Under the pieces are notes generated by a model. That model had not been told where the DNA came from. It worked only from the letters and a program-made list of their open reading frames with translations, and did no database searches. Below, one piece after another: positions 1-7,002 of a stretch of 54,784 nucleotides of DNA (the stretch's first letter is position 1; every line of letters starts with the position of its first letter). The translations under genes and the position numbers were made by a program. The DNA comes from Pedobacter sp. ASV17 (GTDB lineage Bacteria; Bacteroidota; Bacteroidia; Sphingobacteriales; Sphingobacteriaceae), in the NCBI RefSeq assembly GCF_016429065.1, contig NZ_JAELTX010000017.1, positions 1 through 54,784 on the forward strand, in the 5' to 3' direction.

Positions 1-106
1 ATACCACCAAATACATAATGAGGGTACGGAACATGATTTCTGGAATGAACAACCAATCTTCATTTCCAAAAAGTATTTTCTCTAAACTGTCTGCCTGTGT
101 TGCCAT
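1..106 (-). CDS. DUF421 (YetF-like) membrane protein, N-terminal fragment
   Basis: Reading the minus strand from an ATG at 106 gives 35 codons that run off the window edge. The peptide contains FGNEDWLFIPEIMFRTLIMY followed by LVV. The pattern of an acidic and aromatic stretch, then a Glu-x-x-x-Arg-Thr leading into the first membrane helix, is the usual N-terminus of DUF421/YetF membrane proteins. Family members have two or three N-terminal helices and a soluble C-terminal domain of uncertain function; those parts lie outside the window. It follows YhhQ and the YjbR-like gene on the same strand with a gap of about 50 bases, so it may belong to the same transcript. The call rests on a short stretch and is moderate. 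Confidence 0.55.
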   Translation of the reverse strand, partial: MATQADSLEKILFGNEDWLFIPEIMFRTLIMYLVV

Positions 107-154
107 ACGATAGCCTTTATGCTATACAACGCAGCCATAGGGAATTTGTTTAGG

Positions 155-505
155 TTATAGATTTGCTAAGTATTGTTTGAGCAAGGTCTTGTTGGCTCTT
201 AGCTTCCAAGCGGTAATGAGTAGTTCTTTTAAAAGCTCAGGCTGTACATTATCTAAATTCACCAACATATATTTATAATTTATATAATGTGGTGTAATGG
301 TAAATGTTTCAGCGTCTTTTTGCATCCATTGCTCTCGTTCTTCTGTATAAATCACCAAATGTTCTTCATCTTCTTTTAGACGAGCAAACAGGCATTTGTT
401 TACATAAAAAGCAGGAGTGCCAAAACATAATTTTTCAGAAGTAGCGGGTAGTTCTGTAACCACATTTCGGATAAAAGTAAGCACCAATATGGTTTTCTCC
501 TCCAT
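155..505 (-). CDS. MmcQ/YjbR-like (CyaY-fold) small protein
   Basis: This is a 116-residue soluble protein with no signal peptide or membrane segment. The stretch SEKLCFGTPAFYVNKCLFAR near residues 23-42, followed by an alternating strand pattern and a closing helix, matches MmcQ/YjbR or DUF1801-like proteins, which have a double-wing CyaY fold. Their biochemical role is unknown; some are called DNA-binding without strong proof. It starts 4 bases after the stop codon of the YhhQ transporter gene, so the two are almost certainly co-transcribed. The length is normal for the family and nothing looks broken. A DUF1801-like protein recurs at 36094, in another tight operon. Confidence 0.6.
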   Translation of the reverse strand: MEEKTILVLTFIRNVVTELPATSEKLCFGTPAFYVNKCLFARLKEDEEHLVIYTEEREQWMQKDAETFTITPHYINYKYMLVNLDNVQPELLKELLITAWKLRANKTLLKQYLANL

Positions 506-509
506 GGTA

Positions 510-1280
510 TTAGCCTCTAGCAGCCATTTTTATCATTCGATGAGCTAAGTCTTTACCCAGATATTTATCGATAATGGCATGTACAACATACAAAATAGGT
601 GTTACCAATAAGGCAACCACAAACTTATAAGTATAACCTACCAAACCAATAGCCGCTACCATTTGCCAGCTCCAATGATAGGCTGGATTAAGGTAAAATG
701 CGATGAAAATTACTACAAAACTGTCAATCAGTTGAGATACCAAGGTAGAGCCTGTAGCTCTTAACCATAATGCCCTTTCTCCTGTAACTTTTTTGATTCT
801 ATGAAAAATCAGTACATCTACCATTTGTCCTATTAAAAAAGCGGTGATAGAGCCCACAATAATCCACATGCCCTGTCCAAAAATGGCATCAAAGGCATTG
901 GGCATATTCAAAGGTTGTCCGTTCACTTGCTGGGTTAGCCAAAAATCAGCAGGTTCCAGTTTAATGGCCATCCAAACCACAAAAAACGAGAAGCCAATCA
1001 ATATGGCCGTTAATATCGAAAGAAAGCGAACTTGCCTTACGCCAAAATATTCATTGATGATATCCGTCATGATAAAGACGATGGGCCAAGTAATTACACC
1101 TGCCGACATATTGTAGGACAAATTTGGAACACCAAACATGTTGATGTCAAATTTCTTGATCCCCAGTACCCCTTCTACAGAGAATATTTTTACGCCAATA
1201 AATTCAGACATCAAGGTGTTTGCCACAAAAAACGCCCCGAGAACGAGTAATAATCTGCTTTCTTTGGTTTTAAAAGTCAT
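510..1280 (-). CDS. yhhQ: Queuosine precursor transporter, YhhQ/VUT (DUF165) family
   Basis: This 256-residue integral membrane protein has about six hydrophobic segments. It opens with FVANTLMSEFIGVKIF (residues 18-33), and the pattern N-x(5)-E near the start, a central WPIVFIMTDIINEYFG (residues 65-80) and a later STLVSQLIDSFVVIF block are the signature of the YhhQ/VUT family. Members take up 7-deazaguanine queuosine precursors across the inner membrane. The Asp and Asn-Glu in the TDIINEYFG block are the conserved polar residues of the family. The gene is divergent from the aminotransferase operon and is followed 4 bases later by a YjbR-like gene. A QueE gene at 11300 in this window indicates that the cell can also make precursors itself. 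Confidence 0.88.
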   Translation of the reverse strand: MTFKTKESRLLLVLGAFFVANTLMSEFIGVKIFSVEGVLGIKKFDINMFGVPNLSYNMSAGVITWPIVFIMTDIINEYFGVRQVRFLSILTAILIGFSFFVVWMAIKLEPADFWLTQQVNGQPLNMPNAFDAIFGQGMWIIVGSITAFLIGQMVDVLIFHRIKKVTGERALWLRATGSTLVSQLIDSFVVIFIAFYLNPAYHWSWQMVAAIGLVGYTYKFVVALLVTPILYVVHAIIDKYLGKDLAHRMIKMAARG

Positions 1281-1310
1281 AGCAACTAAAGTACGAATTT
1301 TAAAGATTAT

Positions 1311-1397
1311 TTGCTGAATTGCTAAGTGCTCGTGTTGTTTTTTTCAATAACTTATCAATTGTTATGGCAACAATTAAACAAGTTAACAATTCAGCAA
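1311..1397. promoter_or_regulatory. Nested inverted repeats in the yhhQ/aminotransferase divergent region
   Basis: The 139-base divergent region holds a perfect 11-base inverted repeat, TTGCTGAATTG at 1311-1321 and CAATTCAGCAA at 1387-1397. Inside it lies a second pair, AATTGTT and AACAATT, separated by five bases near 1355-1376. The symmetry and position between two divergent start codons suggest an operator or a hairpin shared by both promoters. A near-consensus -7 element (TATTTTCG, one mismatch to TAnnTTTG) sits close to the plus-strand ATG. Function is inferred from position only. Confidence 0.4.
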
Positions 1398-1419
1398 TTT
1401 TTAATTATTTTCGTAGCAG

Positions 1420-2565
1420 ATGATGAATATAAACTCGAAATTACCTACGGTAGGCACTACTATTTTTACAGTGATGTCTAAACTAGCCGCAGACCATCAA
1501 GCCATTAACCTATCACAGGGCTTTCCTGATTATAAGACCGACGAGCAACTTATTGCAGAAATTGGCCAAGCCATGAAAGACGGTTTTAACCAGTATGCAC
1601 CTATGGCAGGTTTGCTTTCGTTGAGAGAATTGATTTCTGAGAAAATAGAGAGTCTTTACGGAACAAAATATCATCCAGAAACCGAAGTCACCATTACCGC
1701 AGGAGGTACGCAAGCCATTTTTACGGTAATAAACACCTTTATTACTGCAGGTGACGAAGTCATTATTTTTGAGCCAGCCTACGACTGCTACGCTCCTACC
1801 ATTAAGTTATTGGGCGGATTGGTAAAACCTTTCGAACTACAAGCTCCCGACTATAAAATCGATTGGGAGATGGTGAAGAAGCTATTTTCGGCCAATACCA
1901 AAATGATTATCATCAATACGCCTCATAATCCTACGGGAAGTATTTTGCGTAAACAAGATATTGAAGCACTAATTAAACTAACAAAAGACACGGATATCCT
2001 TATTTTAAGTGATGAAGTTTATGAGCATATCATTTTTGATGGCGAACAACATCAAAGCGTTGCTTTATATCCCGAATTAGCAGAGCGAAGCTTGATTGTA
2101 GCCTCTTTTGGCAAGCTTTTACATGCCACTGGATGGAAAGTTGGTTATTGTTTGGCACCAGAAAAACTGATGTCCGAATTTAGGAAAATACACCAATTCA
2201 ATGTTTTTAGCGTTAATACCCCTATGCAGGCAGGTATCGCTAATTATTTAAAGTCATCTAACGTCTATCAGGAAATCCCTATCTTTTTTCAAAAGAAGAG
2301 GGATTATTTCCAAGAGCTTCTTAAACAAACAAAATTTGAACTTTTACCTTGTAAAGGTTCTTACTTCCAGTGTGTAAGCTTCGCAAATATCAGCGATGAG
2401 AAAGATACTGATTTTGCTAAACGATTGGTGAGCACCGTGGGCGTAGCAGCCATTCCAGTTTCGGCATTTTACACCCAAAAGATGGATAACAAAGTGATCC
2501 GCTTCTGTTTTGCCAAAGAAGATCACACGCTCGAAAAAGCAGTAGAAAAACTAACTAAATTATAA
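1420..2565 (+). CDS. Class I/II PLP aminotransferase (methionine/glutamine transaminase, YbdL/MtnE type)
   Basis: This 381-residue fold-type I aminotransferase has TPHNPTG at residues 168-173, SDEVYEH at 197-203 with the PLP-contacting Asp198 and Tyr201, and SFGKLLHATGWKVGY at 229-243 with Lys232 as the Schiff-base lysine. The SFGK-x-x-H-x-TGWK arrangement is typical of the YbdL/kynurenine-aminotransferase group, which uses methionine, glutamine or aromatic amino acids as donors, for example for the keto acid of the methionine salvage pathway. The next gene, 13 bases downstream, encodes an omega-amidase-like nitrilase, which favours glutamine as a physiological donor because that enzyme removes the alpha-ketoglutaramate product. 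Two consecutive ATG codons begin the gene. Exact substrate preference cannot be read from sequence. Confidence 0.85.
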   Translation: MMNINSKLPTVGTTIFTVMSKLAADHQAINLSQGFPDYKTDEQLIAEIGQAMKDGFNQYAPMAGLLSLRELISEKIESLYGTKYHPETEVTITAGGTQAIFTVINTFITAGDEVIIFEPAYDCYAPTIKLLGGLVKPFELQAPDYKIDWEMVKKLFSANTKMIIINTPHNPTGSILRKQDIEALIKLTKDTDILILSDEVYEHIIFDGEQHQSVALYPELAERSLIVASFGKLLHATGWKVGYCLAPEKLMSEFRKIHQFNVFSVNTPMQAGIANYLKSSNVYQEIPIFFQKKRDYFQELLKQTKFELLPCKGSYFQCVSFANISDEKDTDFAKRLVSTVGVAAIPVSAFYTQKMDNKVIRFCFAKEDHTLEKAVEKLTKL

Positions 2566-2578
2566 ATATTAACCGCTC

Positions 2579-3379
2579 ATGGAACCACATTACCTCAACA
2601 TTCAAAACTTAAAAATTACGATTTTCCAAGCTTATCTATTTTGGGAAAATGTAGAAAAAAACTTGCAGAATATAGGCTTGCGATTGTCGGGTGGCGTACG
2701 TGAGAAAACTGATTTAATAGTTCTCCCTGAAATGTTCAATACTGGTTTTACCATGAAAGCTGAAGAATTGGCTGAGGATATGGATGGCCAAACCATGCAA
2801 TGGATTAAAAAAACCGCTGCCAGCTATGATTGTGTAGTGACTGGAAGTTTAATTATTAAAGAAAACGGCAAATATTATAACCGTATGGTTTGGGTAAAAC
2901 CAGATGGCGAATATCAATATTACGATAAACATCATCTTTTTGGCTTGGGCGAGGAAGACAAACATTTCTCGGCGGGCAACGAACAGGTGATTGTAGAACT
3001 AAAAGGATGGAAAATACGCTTGGCGGTTTGCTACGACCTGCGTTTTCCCGTTTGGTTAAGGAATAAAAATGCCGCTTATGATATTTTGTTGTTAGTGGCT
3101 AGCTGGCCAGATAAGCGTTCATCGCACTGGAGAACCTTAATCCATGCCAGAGCCATTGAAAACCAGAGTTATGTCATTGGTGTAAACCGCGTTGGACATG
3201 ATGGTAACCAAATTTACCACAGTGGCCATTCTATGTGCATTGACCCTCTGGGCAATACCGTTTACTATAAACCTGAAGACGAAGACCTATATACTTTCAG
3301 TATTAACTATACCGAACTAGAAAAAATTAGAAGACAATTTCCTTTTTTGAAAGATTCTGACGAATTTGAGATTAACTAA
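2579..3379 (+). CDS. Omega-amidase, nitrilase superfamily (YafV type)
   Basis: This cytosolic 266-residue carbon-nitrogen hydrolase has the nitrilase triad in place: Glu51 in LPEMFNTGF, Lys117 in YYDKHHLFG and Cys151 in LAVCYDLRFPVW. Spacing and the motif FNTGF match YafV/Nit2-type omega-amidases, which hydrolyse alpha-ketoglutaramate and alpha-ketosuccinamate to the keto acid and ammonia. Its place directly after a YbdL-type aminotransferase is the known glutamine transaminase plus omega-amidase pairing, which makes transamination from glutamine irreversible. The gene has the usual length and full coverage of the fold. A gap of 8 bases separates it from the next gene, so it is mid-operon. 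Confidence 0.85.
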   Translation: MEPHYLNIQNLKITIFQAYLFWENVEKNLQNIGLRLSGGVREKTDLIVLPEMFNTGFTMKAEELAEDMDGQTMQWIKKTAASYDCVVTGSLIIKENGKYYNRMVWVKPDGEYQYYDKHHLFGLGEEDKHFSAGNEQVIVELKGWKIRLAVCYDLRFPVWLRNKNAAYDILLLVASWPDKRSSHWRTLIHARAIENQSYVIGVNRVGHDGNQIYHSGHSMCIDPLGNTVYYKPEDEDLYTFSINYTELEKIRRQFPFLKDSDEFEIN

Positions 3380-3387
3380 CTTAATAC

Positions 3388-4404
3388 ATGTATAATCGGA
3401 GGAAATTTATTCAGACCACTGCGCTTTCTGCAGCTATTGTGACGTTGAACAAAGCTTGCATTTCTAAAAGTAGCAGTATTAACAAGCCTATAGTTATTTC
3501 TACTTGGGATTTTGGTGTAGCGGCAAATGCCAAAGCATGGAAGACATTAAGCAACAATGGCAAAGCACTTGATGCCGTTGAAAGCGGTGTTAAAGTAGCA
3601 GAAGCCGATGTGAAGAACCAATCAGTAGGTTATGGCGGCTTGCCAGATAGAGATGGTATTGTCACATTAGATGCCAGCATTATGGACCATTTAGGCAATT
3701 GCGGTGCCGTACTAGCCTTAGAGCAAATCAAACACCCTATTTCTGTAGCTCGTTTAGTGATGGAAAAAACACCACATGTTATGCTTGCTGGAGATGGTGC
3801 CCTACAATTTGCTTTAGAACAAGGCTTTAAAAAAGAAAACTTACTTACAGAAAAAAGTAAAAAGGATTGGTTGGAATGGCTTAAAACGGCTAAGTATAAC
3901 CCTGTAAGTAATATCGAAAATAAACTTTACGATAAAGCAGCTCCAGAGAGACTACCAGGTAATCAATACAACCACGATACCATTGGGATGCTGGCGCTTG
4001 ATGCGCAAGGCAATTTAGCGGGTGCCTGTACCACCAGTGGAATGGCCTACAAACTGCATGGTCGTGTGGGCGATAGCCCTATCATCGGGGCAGGTTTATA
4101 CATTGATAATGAAGTGGGTGGAGCAACTTCTACTGGCGTTGGCGAAGAAGTAGTACGTAATGTGGGCTCTTTTTTAGTAGTTGAATTAATGCGTCAAGGA
4201 TACCCACCAGAAGAAGCTTGTAAAGAAGCCGTGATGCGTATCATTAAAAAGAAAACCAATAGCACTAAAGACCTACAAGTAGGATTTTTAGCATTGAGCA
4301 AAAGCGGCGAATACGGTGCGTATGCTATTCAAAAGGGTTTTACTTTTGCGGTATGTGATAGCCAAAAGCAAGATTTGATTATTAAAGGGAAAAGTCATTA
4401 CTAA
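3388..4404 (+). CDS. N4-(beta-N-acetylglucosaminyl)-L-asparaginase (Ntn hydrolase), exported
   Basis: This 338-residue Ntn-hydrolase of the glycosylasparaginase/isoaspartyl-peptidase family self-cleaves ahead of a catalytic threonine. Here that is Thr198 in YNHDTIGMLALD, preceded by the expected His-Asp. The motif GDSPIIGAGLY and the GGATSTGVGEE block downstream line the substrate pocket. The N-terminus NRRKFIQTTALSAAIVTLN with Cys24 looks like a twin-arginine signal ending in a lipobox-like cysteine, so the enzyme probably acts in the periplasm. Known members release aspartate from GlcNAc-Asn left after glycoprotein degradation. Being in one operon with the aminotransferase, omega-amidase and CutC suggests scavenging of amide nitrogen and glycoprotein remnants. 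Isoaspartyl dipeptidase activity is the alternative. Confidence 0.86.
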   Translation: MYNRRKFIQTTALSAAIVTLNKACISKSSSINKPIVISTWDFGVAANAKAWKTLSNNGKALDAVESGVKVAEADVKNQSVGYGGLPDRDGIVTLDASIMDHLGNCGAVLALEQIKHPISVARLVMEKTPHVMLAGDGALQFALEQGFKKENLLTEKSKKDWLEWLKTAKYNPVSNIENKLYDKAAPERLPGNQYNHDTIGMLALDAQGNLAGACTTSGMAYKLHGRVGDSPIIGAGLYIDNEVGGATSTGVGEEVVRNVGSFLVVELMRQGYPPEEACKEAVMRIIKKKTNSTKDLQVGFLALSKSGEYGAYAIQKGFTFAVCDSQKQDLIIKGKSHY

Positions 4405-4424
4405 TCCCCAACGCGACTCATAAC

Positions 4425-5216
4425 ATGACGCAAAATATAAACAGGAGAACAGCGAAGTCCCCTTCAGGCGATTTAGGGGCGGTGTTAGAAATCTGTGCCA
4501 ACTCCATTGAATCGGCTATTGTAGCAGAAAAAGGTGGCGCTGATAGAATAGAATTGTGTACTAATTTAGGCGAAGGTGGCACTACCCCAAGCTATGGTCA
4601 AATCAAATGGTGTGTAGAAAACCTCCAATTGGAAGTTTGGCCATTGATACGTCCTAGAGGTGGCGATTTTTTATATACAGATGCGGAATTTGAATGTCTT
4701 TTGGAAGATATATCTTTCTGCAAAAAAATAGGTTGCCATGGTGTCGTTACAGGAATACTAGATGAAAACGGAAATATAGACGAGACCCGTTGTCGCCAAA
4801 TAATAGCCATGGCCTCTCCTATGCCTGTTGCCTTTCATAGGGCTTTTGACATGAGCCAAAATCTGGAAGAAAGCTTAGAAACCATCATTGCTTTGGGCTT
4901 TGTAAGGATTTTAACTTCTGGTGGAAAAGCGAATGCAGAAATTGGTGCGAGGGAAATTGCCCAATTAGTTGTGCAAGCTAAGGATAGGATTGAGATAATG
5001 CCTGGTGCTGGGATAAATAGCGATAACTTACTGGACATTGCAAAGACTACTGGAGCAAAATGTTTTCATACCACTGCTAAAGATAAATTTGCCAGCAAAA
5101 TGGTTTTCCAAAATGCCATTGGTAAAATGGGTAACAAAGACGCCGATGAATTCAATTATGAGCAAACCGATTTAAATAAAGTAACAGTTTTAAAGGGAAT
5201 ACTTAATAAATTATAA
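4425..5216 (+). CDS. cutC: CutC family TIM-barrel protein
   Basis: CutC family (PF03932) motifs are clear: LEICANSIESAIVAEKGGAD, RIELCTNLGEGGTTPS, then VWPLIRPRGGDFLYTD and VAFHRAFDMS. The family is linked to copper handling, but its molecular role is unsettled. Most CutC proteins begin right at the LEICANS strand, whereas this frame has about 19 extra residues encoded partly by a repeat-like palindrome (4455-4482). A GTG at 4482, in frame and directly before LEICANS, is therefore a real alternative start giving 244 residues. The gene closes the four-gene operon begun at 1420 and is followed by a strong hairpin at 5227-5259. Confidence 0.87.
   Translation: MTQNINRRTAKSPSGDLGAVLEICANSIESAIVAEKGGADRIELCTNLGEGGTTPSYGQIKWCVENLQLEVWPLIRPRGGDFLYTDAEFECLLEDISFCKKIGCHGVVTGILDENGNIDETRCRQIIAMASPMPVAFHRAFDMSQNLEESLETIIALGFVRILTSGGKANAEIGAREIAQLVVQAKDRIEIMPGAGINSDNLLDIAKTTGAKCFHTTAKDKFASKMVFQNAIGKMGNKDADEFNYEQTDLNKVTVLKGILNKL
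4455..4482. repeat. GC-rich repeat-like palindrome inside the 5' end of cutC
   Basis: The segment has the layout GTCCCCTTC followed by a GATTTAGGGGC arm, an imperfect inverted repeat much richer in G and C than its surroundings. It resembles, from memory, a dispersed short repeat found in many Bacteroidota genomes, normally between genes. Here it falls in the first codons of the cutC frame as drawn, which makes the upstream start suspect. Confidence 0.45.
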
Positions 5217-5226
5217 ATGAGATAAA

Positions 5227-5259
5227 AAACCTCGTAGGTTTTGAAAACCTACGAGGTTT
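5227..5259. terminator. Perfect 16-base hairpin after the cutC operon (also a dispersed repeat type)
   Basis: A perfect inverted repeat of 16 bases with a single central G (5243) starts with AAACCTCGTAGG and ends with CCTACGAGGTTT. It sits 10 bases after the cutC stop and before the next gene, so it can end transcription from both sides, although there is no long U run. The same kind of Bacteroidota palindrome recurs in looser form at 21978-22011. Confidence 0.6.
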
Positions 5260-5276
5260 AAAATAGACAACTTCTA

Positions 5277-5705
5277 ATGAAAGTGATAAACACCTTTATA
5301 ACTGTAATTTTTCTTGCTTTTTTAAGTGCTACTGCCATCGCTCAAACCAATGCGCCTAGTTTTGTAAAAGGTACTTTTGTTGACGATTACGGCATTAAGT
5401 ATTCGATTAATGATACGCTATGGGTACAACATCCAAATATCAAATACCACATCATTAAGTGGAATGTAGCCGATCAATATGTGATTGCCAAAAATGGCAC
5501 TGGCCATAAAGCAGACGAAAACAAATATACCCGTATTGATTTCATGACCTTTGAAGGCATGGAGCCATGGAAATGGGGATTTTGCCTTACCGCTTACAAA
5601 GCAAAAACGGATGCAGAAGCTGAACAAACGGCAGCAGCCGATAGGAAGAACCCAAGAAAAGGCTGCAATGGCTATCCTTTTTCTAGGATGAAAGTAAGCC
5701 AGTAA
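5277..5705 (+). CDS. Small secreted protein of unknown function
   Basis: This 142-residue protein begins with a clear signal peptide (residues 1-22, hydrophobic IFLAFLSATAIA then a Gln start of the mature part). The mature part has alternating aromatic-rich strands such as GIKYSINDTLWVQ and KYHIIKWNVADQY, and two cysteines (in WGFCLTAY and RKGCNGYPF) that could form a disulfide. It resembles uncharacterised Bacteroidota proteins with a lipocalin-like strand pattern, but no family with a known function was recognised. It ends in SRMKVSQ, and this 3' end is part of a 63-base segment repeated at 6563-6624. It converges with the membrane protein gene at 5712. Confidence 0.7.
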   Translation: MKVINTFITVIFLAFLSATAIAQTNAPSFVKGTFVDDYGIKYSINDTLWVQHPNIKYHIIKWNVADQYVIAKNGTGHKADENKYTRIDFMTFEGMEPWKWGFCLTAYKAKTDAEAEQTAAADRKNPRKGCNGYPFSRMKVSQ

Positions 5706-5711
5706 TCTCTG

Positions 5712-6485
5712 TTAGTCGTTAGTTGGATAACGCAAAAACTTCAATACTTTGTATTCATTGTACGCCATAATGATATTATAGCCCAATAATGCAATAACCA
5801 ACGGATTGATATGATTCATAAAATCTAACCCCATTATAGCCGAAGGGATAAAAACCAATACTACAGTGCCAATGGAAAGGAAAAAAGCTGTTTTAATTGA
5901 GCCGAACAACATGGATAGCCTTACCATGTTATCCCATTTAAATTGATTTGGATTACGAAATAAACGGATAAGGTTATTTAACAGATAAAAGAAAATCAGA
6001 AATACCATTACACCCGATGATAGGGAATTATCTAAGGATGGGAATTGTAAATGTTTAGCTAAAATAAAATAGCTCACCACAATTACACAAGTCAGTATTT
6101 TGACCAATTGAAAGTTTTTCCCCTTAACCAACCATTGTGAGAAAGCATTATCCTTTTCATTCAGCGACAGTAACTTTAGTCTGGCATCATCACTAAGTGC
6201 TGTAAACGGACTGATAAGGCCAATTACCACCATTAATAGTGTTGCCGAAAACTGAAAGGAAATATCTGCGATTAAAATGCTTATTCGCTCTTCAGTTAGT
6301 ATTTTCACCGAAAATAAGGTCAACAAAATAATCGAAGCCATTACCACATGAAATATAAATGGAAAATAATTGGTTAACTTATCCTCTCTCCTAGTGGAAG
6401 AATCAATGACATAACCTTTGCTATCGATAATGTTATTAGCCTTGCGAACAATAGCTATAATGAAGAAAATAAAAATGAAGCCCAT
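5712..6485 (-). CDS. Multi-pass membrane protein of unknown function
   Basis: From the ATG at 6485 this is a 257-residue protein with about seven hydrophobic segments and no recognised family. The first helix is MGFIFIFFIIAIV; later ones are near FHVVMASIILLTLF, FSATLLMVVIGLI, ILTCVIVVSYFIL, VMVFLIFFYLL, TAFFLSIGTVVLVFI and LVIALLGYNIIM. The frame is open for 22 more codons upstream to 6551, but a TAnnTTTG promoter element at 6511-6518 places the transcript start about 20 bases before 6485, so the shorter form is preferred. The gene is bracketed by two copies of a 63-base segment containing its own last codons, which points to a former tandem duplicate (see 6563-6624). It converges with the gene at 5277 at a distance of 6 bases. 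Confidence 0.65.
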   Translation of the reverse strand: MGFIFIFFIIAIVRKANNIIDSKGYVIDSSTRREDKLTNYFPFIFHVVMASIILLTLFSVKILTEERISILIADISFQFSATLLMVVIGLISPFTALSDDARLKLLSLNEKDNAFSQWLVKGKNFQLVKILTCVIVVSYFILAKHLQFPSLDNSLSSGVMVFLIFFYLLNNLIRLFRNPNQFKWDNMVRLSMLFGSIKTAFFLSIGTVVLVFIPSAIMGLDFMNHINPLVIALLGYNIIMAYNEYKVLKFLRYPTND

Positions 6486-6510
6486 CAGATGATACGAAGT
6501 AGATATATAA

Positions 6511-6518
6511 CAAAGATA
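6511..6518 (-). promoter_or_regulatory. Bacteroidota -7 promoter element (TATCTTTG)
   Basis: On the minus strand the octamer reads TATCTTTG, a full match to the Bacteroidota -7 consensus TAnnTTTG. It lies about 25 bases upstream of the ATG at 6485 and inside the longer reading frame, so it decides in favour of the shorter start. No convincing -33 TTG was found at the usual distance. Confidence 0.5.
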
Positions 6519-6562
6519 TATTTTACCTAAAGAACGAAGAAATATGCACAATACATTCCAAT

Positions 6563-6624
6563 GAGGATGAAAGTAAGCAGTAATTTCTGTTGGTCATTAG
6601 CCTGACAACGTAAAAACTTTAATA
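6563..6624 (-). pseudogene. Remnant of a second copy of the 5277/5712 gene junction
   Basis: This 62-base segment matches 5684-5746 at about 52 of 63 positions with one gap. In the intact copy that stretch spans the end of the secreted-protein gene, the 6-base gap and the last codons of the membrane protein. The remnant still reads, on the minus strand, Leu-Lys-Phe-Leu-Arg-Cys-Gln-Ala-Asn-Asp-stop, against Leu-Lys-Phe-Leu-Arg-Tyr-Pro-Thr-Asn-Asp-stop in the intact gene. The simplest reading is an old tandem duplication whose second membrane-protein copy was deleted and then interrupted by a REP-like palindrome at 6629. Confidence 0.55.
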
Positions 6625-6628
6625 ATGT

Positions 6629-6703
6629 CGTCATTGCGAGTACAACTATTACTTGATATTTAAAAACTATCGCTTAACGATTGCTTCGTCCCTCGCAATG
6701 ACG
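6629..6703. repeat. REP-like palindrome (CGTCATTGCGAG type)
   Basis: Perfect 12-base arms, CGTCATTGCGAG at 6629-6640 and CTCGCAATGACG at 6692-6703, enclose about 50 bases that include ATTGCTTCGTC. Related units sit at 12031-12098 and, tandemly, at 47887-48033. The type is a dispersed intergenic palindrome common in Bacteroidota. Confidence 0.75.
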
Positions 6704-6803
6704 AACAAACTGGCAAAAAGAAAGGATAATAACAGCACTTCATTTACTATATAAACCCGATTGAAATGTAAATCCTTTTTATCATTGCTTCCACTAATAG
6801 CAT

Positions 6804-6867
6804 GTCACGCTGAGCTTGTCGAAGCGTATTTGCCACGAAGAACTCCTTCGACAAGCTCAGGATGACA
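6804..6867. repeat. REP-like palindrome (CTGAGCTTGTCGAAG type)
   Basis: Arms CTGAGCTTGTCGAAG at 6810-6824 and CTTCGACAAGCTCAG at 6846-6860 are perfectly complementary, with outer bases GTCA and TGAC also pairing loosely. It lies in the 450-base gene-poor stretch before lepA. A related half-unit occurs at 53028-53060. With the element at 6629 it accounts for much of this intergenic region. Confidence 0.75.
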
Positions 6868-6987
6868 GAAGTGATAAAAAGATTGTAATGGAAAGCGGGA
6901 CTTTCGCTACAAAAGAACCACGAAACTACCTTTTCTAAGCCTCATTTTTCTCCCAATTATTGCCTGTTAAAATTTGCTTAAAAAAGC

Positions 6988-6995
6988 TATCTTTG
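6988..6995 (+). promoter_or_regulatory. lepA -7 promoter element (TATCTTTG)
   Basis: TATCTTTG matches TAnnTTTG exactly and ends only 7 bases before the lepA ATG. The predicted transcript would start about 4 bases before the ATG or at it, so lepA is likely near-leaderless. A TTG lies upstream, but not at ideal spacing. Confidence 0.6.
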
Positions 6996-7002
6996 CACAA
7001 AG

